Shown here: positions 23,601 through 35,702 of the stretch, one piece after another
How positions within the stretch are numbered: the stretch's first letter is position 1
Layout: each line of letters starts with the position of its first letter
DNA from: Owenia fusiformis
Lineage: Eukaryota > Annelida > Polychaeta > Sabellida > Oweniidae
Assembly: GCA_903813345.2 (NCBI GenBank)
Contig: CAIIXF020000001.1
Span: 42,129,366 to 42,193,365, forward strand
Direction of reading: 5' to 3'
DNA: 64,000 nt
Translations under genes and position numbers: made by a program
The notes under the pieces: model-generated
What the model was told of the DNA's origin: nothing
Databases searched by the model: none
Seen by the model: the letters and a program-made list of their open reading frames with translations, nothing else

Positions 23601-26600
23601 CACAAAACAATAAAATCACGTGTCATGTTTCTAGGCATCATTGAATCGCCATTATACATGCAATACACATGTTGAAGTTGTTTTTAAATGTTTTTCTCGT
23701 TACTGGCCTATTAGAGGTAAATCGTTACAACGAGGTGGGTCGAGGGGTAGCATTCCCACCAACCGGAGACGATCAGTTTCTCTTTCATGCCATAGATATA
23801 TCTAAGTGACTATTCAGCTTTCAACGGCTACAGATGTGCAACGAGAAATGTAAGCCTTTCTTATGCTACATGACTCTTACCACTAATTAAAAACTATCTG
23901 ACTTTGTTCAAAACTGAGTTTTCCCAAGTAAGTTCTGAAACAACTCTGATTTTGGCGCCCTCAAGCTATGTGCAAAACTAACTTTTAATTACTCATTTTC
24001 GTTTGTTCAAACTTTTGTTCACCTCCAGGAAAGTCGATGATGATTTTTCTCAAACTTTTTGAACATTAAAATTAATAATTCTCAATTTTGATTCGATATA
24101 TCCAAAGCTGACTTTTCTGACTATGTCTAAAGCCTGATTTTTTGGCTATGTTCATCCTTTGCGCAGATGTCTGATAGTAGCACCTCATATGTCTCAGCTG
24201 ATGGGCCTAGATTCTGTGAAAAATAGAAAAATTAACACTACATATTTTTAGAGTCTCTGAGCAGGAAAAAAAGAATAGATCTTATCTGGATGCTTTATAT
24301 GAAAAACGGAGACCTTTAGGCCTCGTTATGTGAAACCAAATAGTGTAGTTCTTTAATATAATGTGTTTCTTTAGGGCTTGGGGCTTGCGAAGTGTCGGAG
24401 TGGGAGTTTTATGTATTGTTGTGGTTCTAGGAAGGCGTCTGAACAGCGGGTGGTTGCTAATTGTTCGTCCCTCTTTTGGTACTCTTTTCACCGTACTCGA
24501 GAGCAAAGATCTTTATCTTGATATTTATCTTAATAAAAACTGTTTAAATGTATTCTGTTAAATGATAACGATAATGAATATGACAAAGAAATAGCCATGA
24601 AGTCTCCGGCTAACACTATGAGTCAAGTATGTGAATGATCACCCCTATTGCTTGGTAAACTAACTAGCATTCTATTTGACATTGAACATTTGAGAGAAAC
24701 TTTGATTTCTAAATATTATCCAAACCTTAGCTCTGAAAACACAATTTTTTATATGTTCATAATTTTACAATTAAATATTCTTAATGTGATAGACAACTTA
24801 AATATACATATTCAATAAGTCTTTGATTGTTTTGAATTTTCCCGTATTTTGGAATTCAACAAGGCCAAAGCTGTTGCTTAGGTATTTACTTCTACTGGGG
24901 GTATGTTAAGATGAGTATGTCGAAGATCATGGAAAATGACAAATTGACCCACATCAAATTACTAGATAAGTATTTATCTAGTGCTTGATGCTATGTGAAT
25001 CTCAGGCCACCCCTCCCAAGTATAGCCCCGAGATAGAATTTCTGGTATTTGAGTAAATGTAAAAAGTTAAAATGGATTGTTTGTTTCCATTCTGAAGGAC
25101 TTGTATCATCTCTGTCATATGTATCAAATCATCAGATTCTGTATTAACCACTGTCAGCTTCACGAATGGAAAGTTTAAATTGTAATTTTAAAATGAATGA
25201 AGTCGGGTTCTAAGGTCAAAGACGGTACAGCTTTTGAAATTAATTAACATTTAATTAAGGTTTTCTTTTTCTTACATCACCTTCCGTTTTGAACATGAAT
25301 CACAATTTACAATAAATTCGTTTCCTTGGAGTGAATCAGAGACCAACTGCGATCTTGACGTAACGGGACTGACTTTGAGTGGCCGTGACTGCATTAGTAA
25401 ATGAAGGGCTTACAATAGACCTAAAAGTAATGTGATCCCAACCCGTCGGCCTTATTGTATAACTCCTAATCATATGTGTTAGTCTATTTACCCAATTTGA
25501 CAACTTTTAAACTTGTCCAAGGGGTTATGTTCTGTATGCCGATAACAGTCGTGTTCTAATGGGAAATTAAATTGAGCATTGTACACGCAAAACACGTAAG
25601 CTGTTATAAAGTTACTGGGAGAACATTTACATCTAATTCGGTTCCGGATATTTGTTACTTGTTATTTTAAGAATAAACAGACCCTATTGATATAATCAGT
25701 TTATCTCATTATATTTCTGCTGATTCAATCGGCCTTACCTCAGGAACAGTTGCTGCTAATGTTCACTACTATTATAGAATTAAATTACGGGAATGGAAGG
25801 GGCCTTTTACAATGGGAGTCGATAATTTATGCATTTTAGGTGGTCCTTGCCTGGAAGCAATGATACTATATACCTTAAAATGAACTCGATACGTCTGGTT
25901 TTACTGTATAATTATGCAATTATATATCAATGTTGAGTTTAAAGTATTTCAATTGTAGATTTGTTGTATGTATTACTTCGGATTTATCACACTAGACTGC
26001 TATAAAACAGCAAGGCCCGCTGTTGAATAATAGTTTCTAAGCACGCGTACACCCCTTTTATTAAATTAAGATAATAAACACATTTTTGCCAACACTATCC
26101 ATACCAGCATTTTTTGTTTGTATTAAGTTGCTCTGAATTAAAATCTTTTTTCCAATTCTTTATTCTTGTCTAACAACATCATCATCAGGTCCCGGTTACA
26201 TCCTTCTTAATACGAAACGAAATCATACTTCTTTAATCCGATATCTCGATGGTGTTTATATTTGTTTGTGTTTATGTTTTTAAGTGTGAACCTTGCACTT
26301 CCTAACTAAGAGCGAAAGTTAGTAATTTATAGTAAATTAGGGAAATAAAAAATATTTTTAGAATGATTGTTACTGTCCGGCAGCTAGTTTTCATTATTGT
26401 TTTTTTCGGTTGATGTAGTAAATATGTTTGTGTTTTTAATGTTCCCCGTTGTGTTTTCTAATTATGGAAATTCACGTTTCTGTCAAAAATTTTGGCAACC
26501 ACAATTCTCACATTGGACCACATAACAAATTAACAAGCAATTAATGGGGCCAGAATTGCCAACATTTTAGAGGGGGTGTACCCCTTTAATACCATATTTA

Positions 26601-29600
26601 ATTTTTGATAAATCAACTGATATCAATTAAATCCTAATTACCATAAATTAACTTCATTTCACTATTGAATGTTACAGGATGGAAAGGCTGGTCCTCCTGG
26701 AGCAGATGCAGTACTACGTGCCACAAGGGATACCAGACTAGAAAGCGAAAGTGCATGAGGGAGAAACCGTGTGAGGGACAGGGTTCTGAGTCAAGGGAAT
26801 GCAATGGATTCCCGTGTAAAGGTAAACTATCTGATGATAGATCTCAAACCACTTAAGTTACGCAAAATAGTTTTAAATTAGCTTACACTAGATACAGTTA
26901 GTGGGATACAATCGTCAAAACAAAAAAGATTGTTGATTTTCAGAAAGTGTCAAAATTCATATCATAAGGTAGTTTATCAAGCTGTCGAATCTTTGTTGAT
27001 TCTTGATTTACAAACCTGTTAGAGTCCTGGGACAAATCAAAAATATATTTTTAGTCCGCGCAACAAACCCATAAAACAATTTTCTATCAAAATCTCCACA
27101 TTTTCTTTTGTATGGCGATGAATGTCTAGGGCTATTTGGTGTACAGATATCAGAACATCGGTAATCAAAAGCTAGAAAATAGCATTTTTGTCACATTAAA
27201 TTTCAAGATAAGATCTTTCGATCTGCTTTCACATAGATAAAATCTTTCTACGGAAGTTAGAAGCCGCAAAACTATGAAAATGAAAAGATCACTTTAAGTT
27301 TATAGTGTCACAAGGTGCTCGGGGTGTGAGACGCTTCTTTGGCTCCAATAGATCGACGAGATAAGATTCAGGAGTAGTGTTGCGATGGTATCATTATCTG
27401 TATTATACCCAATACCCTATATGACGGTTTGCGTGCTTTACGTTTCTGTGAAATGCAAGCCGACGGGAGTATAACCGTTTACTTGAAGGTACCCTTTCAT
27501 CTCCGAATAGTTACCTACTCATATTACATCGCTAACAAAAGCAGTCGAAAACAAAATCATCATAAGATGGAATTCAGTCTGACAAATCTAAATTAACTCA
27601 CTCATTTAGGCATTTCTTAACTCAAAATTAACATAAACAGACAGAGAGGAACTTTATTAAATACCTCTCTATAATTAACACTATACACACACTACCATTA
27701 TGCCAATAACCACAAAATGATACAGAAAAAACGAAAATGGATATTCTCTGATGGCCTTATGAATTTTTGTGTGGTCCAACGAGTTCATAAAAAACTCTGT
27801 AAACGAATTCGTATTGAGTGTGAATTTCATGATGATATGTCTTTATATAAATTGTATAATCTTTAATTCCAGGTGCCATCGACCTCCTCTCTGCCCTGTC
27901 ATTAAGTTCTTTACCCTCGGGAGTGACAGTCCCCGAGGAAAGACCCTCGGCATACAGACTCGAAGCCAATGCCAAAATCAACCTGCCTACATCAAAACTT
28001 TTTCCGGAATTTTTCCCTCCGGATTTTTCTGTGATAATTACTGCTAAACCTGAAAAGAACAACGCTGGTTATGTGTTCACTGTAAGTGACTTAATGGGAC
28101 GGGTGAACATTGGTATAGAAGTAGGAAACAATCCAATATTTTATTATTCTGATAAAAACAATATGCCAGCTACGAGGTCGCCAAAATTCTCTGTCAATTT
28201 GAGCGACGGACAATGGCATCAATTTGCCTTCAGTGTTCGTGGACAATCAGTGACATTGTATTTGGATTGTATATTACAAAGGACGAAACAATTGGAACGG
28301 AGCAGCATACCAAACATAGGAGTAAAGACAGTAACTGGAGTGGGCTCGGCTTTCGGAGACAAAATCAAAAAGCATTTTGTGGTAAGCCAAACGTCAAGTA
28401 AAATCAACATACATTTGTCATCGTTTTGTATTGAATGATAAATACAGTGAATCAATGTTAGTACAATAACTATTTTAGTTTAGTATATTAAAATAAACCA
28501 CACTAGACCACAACCGAACCAGAATGTGATTTCATAAAATAACATCAACATATTATTAAAAGAACCAAACACGTGAGTCAAGTAATTGTCATGTTACATT
28601 CACCGATTTCACTGTGGATTTTACAGGGTGAGATAGAGCAATTGACCATCATAGGTGACCCGGATGCAGCGAGACTACAGTGTAATAACGAACAGTCAGA
28701 CAACGTCATCAGGCTAGCCCCTTCCAACAATATTGACCCAGTTGATAACGACCGTGTTCCAAATGAGGAGGGTAGGGGTGGAAAGCGACGACGTCGTAAT
28801 CGAAAGAGAAGTGAGTTTTTGTTGTCTTTCATATTTTTTCATAAAGTATTCTAAAACTGATTATGAAACTAATTCCCTTTGAACAAAACGGTCTTTATTC
28901 TGATTACAACCAGCGTGATGATTATGTATAGGACTTATATGTGTAGGTAACAGTTCATTGTAAACATTTCTCATTTCAGAATTTCGATGGTCGAGTTGGT
29001 CACCGTGTAGTGTGACGTGTGGACGAGGAGAAAAGAGTAGAACGGCATTCTGCTTAGACAACGCAGTCACCGTTGACGAATGTCTAGGCCCAAAGAGAAA
29101 AAAGGTCCAAATTAGACGCTGCAAAATGTCATCTTGTCCAAGTAAGGCTATTAAAACCTACAATGAAAATAAGATATGGGTTAGTGCCTCAAATTACAAT
29201 TTCAAAATTGTGTTGGGATTTGTCTTTACTTGTGCTTCCATTCCAGACAAATGTTCTCCTGAGTGCCTACACGGTGGAAAGTGTAACAAGCGTGGAAAGT
29301 GTAAGTGCACCCTTGGCTACTCTGGGGTCCAGTGTCAAACCGTCGCTTGCCGTGTCCGGTGTCAAAATGGCGGCTACTGCAATGAACCCAACATATGCAC
29401 GTGTCTCCCGGGATACACCGGGGAGAAATGTGAAACACGTAAGCCCAGCTCATATCATATTTTATACTATTGCAAATTCAATTGAATAAAGAAATAAAAG
29501 AAAGAGTAGTAGTATTCAAAGAGTATATCACACCCTGTATTGACCATGTATGGTTTGTGTTTTTCAGCTGTCTGTGAAAATGAGTGCATGAATGGTGGCC

Positions 29601-32600
29601 GCTGTATAGCTCCCAATAAGTGTTCTTGTCCGCACGGCACACTACCTCCCCTATGTAAAGGTAAACCAACAATTATCATCACACCATTAGATGTGTGCGT
29701 CGATTTGGAGCAGTCATTTTTGTAACTTTGAGAAATTAAATGAAATATGAGGCTTGACTAGTTTATAAGGAAACCCAACCGAAACTGCGCAATAAATGAC
29801 ATTTAGTACAATCGGGAACTTTCCAACCTCAAATTTGAGGCATGTACAGTATAGCCAGAATTTAGCAAAATGCACTTGGATCTAGCATACCATCAGGTCG
29901 AACTGATGCATATTGATATGGAAATTGAACGCAACAACTTCTGTCTCGCAAGCTTCAAGTAAAATGAATTAGACTTCCTAGTTCGGCAGTAAATAAAGAC
30001 AGGCCGTCTGTTAAATCGCCTCTCTCGCTAAACTAACATTTGTTTTTTCCTATGAACCATGGGCAATTTGTCAACTAGTTAGCTAGACAGGAGATCACTT
30101 TCAAAACTGCTGCTCAGTGTTTGCTTGTGTTTGAATTTGGAACACCCATAAGCGGCTGTTGCAAAATTGTTGTCTAAAGCCATGTTCTACCTTTACATTA
30201 AAGCATGCTACAGTTTAGACAATTTATAGGAATATTGGTTGTTTAGCAGGGCTTGTTTATGATTCACTGAGGTTGCCTTATGTGCGTTTTTATCATTTTG
30301 TTTGCTCTTAAAAAATTGTATCGTACACGTGCACGTGACTCTACATCTTATAAAATTGCGAACGTCACGCCTATTAGATCATGTCACTTTGACCAAGTTC
30401 ATAAATCACACGATTAAAGCAGAAAAACTACTGTTCGTTTTTACATGTGAGTCATGTGATCCAACGCGTTAATATCTGAGAACTTTTAAAAATGTTGGTA
30501 AAGCTACAGACATTCCCCTATTTGTCTGTTTTACCTCTGTTCCGCCTTGGTGTCATAAATAATTACTCACCATTGCTCCAACACTCGCTACATGATGAGG
30601 TTAAACATGTTAAACCGATGAAAGATATAAACAGAAATATGGTGTTAGAAAACGATAGAGGTGTTTAAATATATGGCCTGTCTGCCCTACTCTATATAAT
30701 AAATGTTCACCATCCAGAAGTAGCAAACAAATTATTCTATGGTGTTATGTGCTTTAACTTTGAACAACCGATGGAAATCTAGTTGGTTGCTTTACCAATT
30801 GACGAGCTTTGACGGTTCATTGATCGTATCCAAAAATGATCCCAAATTAGATTATAATGGTGTGTTTCTTTGTAAACTATTTTTGTTTTAAGTTTTATTT
30901 TAGGGGTTTACTATTTTTAGCATTTTTACATTCATCTGTATGGTAAATCAAGAATCAGAGAAAATGAAACAATTTCAAATATTTCTGTTTTTTCATGTAT
31001 GTTGTGCTAATAATCCCATTCATTTTCGATTCTCACATATGGTAATTATGATTCCAGCGGCCTGTACGTCTCCTTGTTACAATGGGGGTAGTTGCCATGG
31101 TAATAATATATGCAAGTGCCTTCCTGGTTACTCAGGTAACCAATGCCAAACAGGTAAATTGAATTATTACTAAAAGTAAAAATAAAAAACAAAGCACTCA
31201 AAACAAAATTGTATCACAAACTTAACATTTACATCAAATCACTTTCCAGTACCCCATTCTCATTAAACATGTAAACATGATTGTTTGTGTGTAAATCCAG
31301 GTAATTATTCATCTTGTGAAACAATTGTGATAACAAAGACCTAATAACAGACTCAAGCTACACGTACTTCGGATAATAAAATTGAAACTTTATTTCCGAT
31401 AACATTTGCAATGCACATTGAATCTTTGTAACCGGTATGTTCCTTGTTTCCAGCCGTATGTGAACAAGGTTGCGTCAATGGAGGAAGCTGCATTGCTCCC
31501 AACACATGTTCCTGTCCCCATGGTTACACGGGATCAGATTGCAGCCAACGTAAGTATATGGAAATACGTCACTATTCGTAGTAATTGAAGATGTCATTTT
31601 GGATAATTTTGTCGTAAATTGGATCAATGACAATTGAATTCATTCACTTATCTTTAACAATCATTTGGCAATTGGGTCTCTGACCGCTTTGTCTTTGGTT
31701 CATTTCCCATTGGTTGGAAAAGATCTCTGCGTTCCAAAACTTACGAGTTCTGCACAATGACGTCATGAATATATCGTAGCATTTATTGGGTCTAAATTTA
31801 GGTTTACATTGTCTATATTTATAGGAACAGAATGAATTGCAAAATTGTGTAATTATACCACTTCTCTTAAAACAACTGTTCCTTTGGTTAATATAAAATA
31901 AGGGGGATACATTCTTTTGTACTAGTGAGCAAGTTAAAGTAAGGTGTTGGGCGAAATGCAATGAGAAAATGTTGCTTCAAAAGAAAATGTCAATGCTTTG
32001 GCTTCCAAATAGGGAAAATGTGAAATATGGAGGCATGATGAGTTTTACATAATACAGGCGAAAATATGCAGTTCTGAAGAAAGCCATTTTGAATGAAAGG
32101 CCATTAATTTTTAATCCTGCTTTCATATTTTAGCAAGATTGTTAATTGCAAGCCATTGTTATGTTTGAATTATTGCTTAATTTAAATCATTTTTGGGATA
32201 GGGATGCCAGCACGTGGGCTCAAAACAAACAAACAAACAAACAAACAAACAAACAAACAATCTATAGCTTAAGGGTCTGCTTGAGGAATAGCCGTAGTAG
32301 ACCACGATTGCTGAAATGAAATTGCCATTAATTTACGAATCACAATATATTGACAGGATCGTTTAAGAATTTCAAAGAATCGTTATTTGGCATATTTCTG
32401 AGCAACAGCCCTCAGAACCAGTATGCATGTGTTTTTTAATACAGAGCTTTATCATAAAAGCTGGCATCACATACACATCATTAATTAACGAGTTAATCTG
32501 ATATGACGCTGTCTATCTCTTTCTTTATCATCATCTTCTTTATTAACCTGATTCATGTTATGCTTCACTAGAAAGCAGACCAACCAAACCAACATAAATG

Positions 32601-34648
32601 ATTTGCCGATCAAGTCAACTCAGATTAAATATTAACTGGATCGGAAAACGTATCCGCATTTTTTCTGGATCCCAACCCAACTTACTAAATTCCCCTGGAT
32701 ACCCATCCTACTTCAATTGAACTGTTTGAATGGGTTAAGCTAAACATTTGCTTGATAAGGTATTGCAGCAACTTTATTTCATTATTATCAATTACTAATC
32801 ATTTTACAAGAGAACTAATATCATTTTGCTTACGTAAGCTTTCCTTAATTATTTTTAGCTTTATGTTATCCGGAGTGTCAGAATGGTGGTACGTGTCTCT
32901 ACCCGTACTTTTGTCTATGTAGGCAAGGTGCATATGGAGCGTATTGTCAAAAATGTAAGTTGAAAATGAAAAGACAAATATGCCAGGAGCTTTATAATAA
33001 GTATTTAAAAATATATTCAAATAAACTAAAACGAATTGTAGTCCACCTGTAGGAGGAGGTATCTTAAATCTAATGAATCAATTTATATACACAAAGGGTA
33101 ACATCGAAAGCACAATTCACAGCCTCTTCAAGTAACCTATTTGAAAAGCAAATGGGCAAAATGCATGCCAAAGTTCCTACGTTCTGATATAGAGGAGCGT
33201 TTAGACGTAGGGCTGTATTAGGAAATCATCATCATTCATACCATTATCGTCATATATCGCCGTCATCCCTTGCTTGAATTAATTTTTATTTACAATATGC
33301 TTTATTAATGCAGTAAGTAAACTAACTAAACCAAACAAATTATTATTATCAAACACAATGCAGCCTTTATTCTATATTTTGCTCTTTCTTTAGATACATG
33401 TACTCCTATGTGCCTGAATGGTGGCCGCTGTGTGGGTCCTAACCAATGCCAATGTCCCCCGGGCTATACGGGTCATTACTGCCAGACAGGTAAGTCGATA
33501 TTGAGCTTTTTGGTTTTGACAATATATCATAGCTTTATGTTAGCGTGTGTACATATGTAACATGTACAATTATAGGCGTCTGATGAACTTTTTCTATTTC
33601 ACCCTTTCATGCTTTTATGTTATGTCGACATGTTAAATATAGGCTAGTATCAAAATGTTGTCAGTATATTTGAAAACAAATTACAGTATATGTTTTCATT
33701 TCACTGGGTGACGCTTATTGAAATTGACATTTTAACAGTATATTCTCCACGTACTTATCCGTGATATTTGTTACTTTCAGCATTTTGTTCTGGAGGATGT
33801 CAGAACGGTGGTGTGTGTATTGCGCCCAATACATGCGCCTGCAGAGATGGTTTCCAAGGCGACATGTGTGAAAGAAGGTATGTTCCTGTATATAAGAAAC
33901 TTGGACAATTCTGCAAACTAATTACAAGCAAAAAACAGTCACTGAGACCTCGGATTTTTTCATCCTGAACTGAATCGCGTTTCTAGTTTTGACACTTATA
34001 ATCTTCTATTCATTGAGCAAAATACATTAAGTCGAAGGACAAAAGTGCATGGTTGGTGTACGTTATTTAAGACCATCGTCACCGTCACCTTTATAAATAG
34101 TATTGAAGCCTTAATATTTTCCTTTCTTTCTGAATATGTAAAATGTACTGTATCTTTCGAAATCAATGTATAATATTTGAGTTTTGAAATCATTCCATGA
34201 AAGTATTTATTAGCTATAGATCTACATTCCATAACGATGTTGAATACTATGTTATAGGAAATGTCGTTACCAAGTATGCAGGCAGTCGTACAATAGAGCA
34301 TTCAGACGCCTACAGAGGGAGGTGTTCTCGGCACCATGTGGACCATGGAAAAGAAATACATGTACCAAGACAAAGTAATTTATTTTTGATTTTATTTTTG
34401 TGTTCTTTTTATCTGAGACTGTATACGTATATATATATTTAATACATATCATCATATTTGATGAAAGTGAATTACTATTTAACATATTTTGTATGTCACA
34501 CCTGACCCCTATATATACTGACATAATATGAACTTCAAAAACATGTATTTTTTGAAAAAATAACATTTATGACTGCCCTCTTTATTTCAGGCTGGTGTAT
34601 AAAACCATATATAGGATAGCATTTCGTCCAGTGTACAGATGTGTCTGA
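20186..34648 (+). CDS. Secreted multidomain matrix protein: NtA/NTR-like, TSP1, TSPN, TSP1, eight EGF, EMI-like end
   Basis: Exons: 20186-20657, 26678-26821, 27873-28381, 28627-28810, 28980-29141, 29247-29438, 29568-29660, 31058-31153, 31454-31549, 32859-32954, 33394-33489, 33781-33877, 34258-34374, 34591-34648. All have GT-AG borders and matching phases; together 2412 nt, 803 residues. A hydrophobic leader (about residues 10-28) suggests secretion. Residues about 45-155 resemble the agrin N-terminal/NTR fold ([37 protein letters not shown]). Then come TSP1 ([14 protein letters not shown]), a TSPN/laminin-G-like domain ([11 protein letters not shown]), [11 protein letters not shown], a second TSP1 ([14 protein letters not shown]), eight EGF repeats of CxxxCxNGGxC type, and CGPWKRNTC...[15 protein letters not shown], which resembles the second half of an EMI domain. 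I do not know a named gene with this order. The ligand-binding role is inferred from the domains. Confidence 0.85.
20658..26677 (+). other. First intron of the matrix gene (6.0 kb)
   Basis: No additional exon of matching phase was recognised. The open frames in it (for example 21106-21300, 23275-23675, 24282-24561) have no family resemblance and no splice context. An alternative or missing exon cannot be excluded. Confidence 0.5.
27873..28810 (+). CDS. TSPN/laminin-G-like domain exons and polybasic linker
   Basis: Exons 27873-28381 and 28627-28810 encode a domain of about 190 residues with the beta-sandwich markers [46 protein letters not shown], then [19 protein letters not shown]. The last block is the usual end of a thrombospondin N-terminal-like (TSPN) domain, where QL-I-DP-AA-C recurs. 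A linker follows and ends in [11 protein letters not shown], a likely proprotein-convertase site. Confidence 0.75.
29247..33877 (+). CDS. Eight EGF repeats, mostly one per 96-nt exon
   Basis: EGF repeats 1-2 share exon 29247-29438; repeats 3-8 have one exon each (29568, 31058, 31454, 32859, 33394, 33781 starts) of 93-97 nt with phase-1 borders. Each has six cysteines in the CxxxCxNGGxCxxxxxCxCxxGxxGxxC pattern typical of WIF1, VWDE and tenascin-type EGF modules. None shows the DxD/N calcium-binding signature. Repeat 3 has PHGTLPPLC in place of the usual GYxGxxC. Confidence 0.9.
32221..32260. repeat. (CAAA)n microsatellite
   Basis: About nine copies of CAAA in an intron of the matrix gene. 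Confidence 0.9.
34258..34648 (+). CDS. C-terminal EMI-like exons
   Basis: Exons 34258-34374 and 34591-34648. The 57 residues after the last EGF repeat are cysteine- and arginine-rich: CRYQVC, then [13 protein letters not shown], then [18 protein letters not shown] and stop. In EMI domains the second half reads CxxWxxxxCxxYRTxYRxxYRxxYRxVYRCCPGW. The resemblance runs up to VYRC and the chain ends before CCPGW. Confidence 0.6.
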
Positions 34649-34779
34649 AAACTATAAAACCTGCTCTTGGGGGATTGATGCTGATTGGATGAACGTCAGT
34701 TAGGACGATGCAATAAATTGTAAATTAGTTGTTGTAAATGTTGTTAATTTTATATTGTAATTTGATGTACATATTAAGA

Positions 34780-34785
34780 AATAAA
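34780..34785 (+). terminator. Poly(A) signal of the matrix gene
   Basis: AATAAA 132 bp after the stop codon at 34646-34648, on the same strand, implying a short 3' UTR. Confidence 0.6.
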
Positions 34786-34799
34786 TTAAGAAGTTATTT

Positions 34800-35702
34800 T
34801 ATACTAAAAATCTGGTGTAAGTATTCTAGTCATACACATGTTAACGTGTACAACTTTCTAGCTGAATGCATGTAAATATAGATACAAAAAAAACTAATCA
34901 AAAGTTGAATATCATTTTATAAGCTTTATTCCTTATTGATTGTGTCATACACTGCATAGAATATAGTGGCATTTAGCCACTGTTAATGTGGCCCCATTAC
35001 AAGTATTAATAGAGCTCGAAAACCATTGTTAATATGGCCCCTTTACAACTGTAAAAATGAACCAATTGTAAAGTGTTAGAAAAGCAAATTTGATATACTG
35101 AAATAGTAATGCCAGCGCAATCAAATACTCATCAAATTGAGCTCAAAGGCCATTCTCTGTAGTTCTGATCCAAATAACTCAAATATATTCTGAATTCAAG
35201 AATGAAAAGAAACTTATACATTGATAACTTTTTCTGAAAGTATCAAATCTTAAGAAAATTATTTATGAGGTAAGAGATTTTATTGAAATAAGAAAGATGT
35301 GATAAGTAAAATTCAATTCTGAAAATATGCTGCTCCATAGGTGGACAATATTCTTTTAAATCTTTGATATTTTCTAAGAATGTTTATATAATGGTAAAGG
35401 TGGTAGGTTACAGACCATTAAGAATTGAAGCATTTTGGGGTTAGAAAAGATCAGAACTACACAGCCCTTTTAAATGGTGAAAGTGTTAAGCATTTCAGGA
35501 TCATAAAAAACATGGATTGTGTTGTTTAATACCTTTATCTTTTTAAAATGGTTTGTCTATTTATCTAAAACCAAATGTGAATGCAAATTAACACTTAATA
35601 ATATTAAGACTTACTAATGCAAACCAACTAAATATATGAAGGGCATTGAGAGACACTCTCTAAAACAAAACAAAAACAAATCAAACTAAAATTGAGTACA
35701 TA
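34800..35702. other. Intergenic stretch, nothing recognised
   Basis: AT-rich sequence between the poly(A) signal of the matrix gene and the next transposon. It contains a weak internal duplication around GTTAATGTGGCCCCATTAC and GTTAATATGGCCCCTTTAC (about 34983 and 35028). No coding region was seen. Confidence 0.4.

Noticed and set aside
22020-23680. Long stretch with several medium frames in the matrix gene's first intron, considered as a decayed retroelement
   Set aside because: Translation shows no reverse-transcriptase, endonuclease or other recognisable motif; stops occur at the rate expected for AT-rich DNA.
26041-26595. Possible element between GTACACCCCTTTT and AGGGGGTGTACCCC
   Set aside because: The inverted match is only about 10 bp with mismatches, and no target duplication was found.
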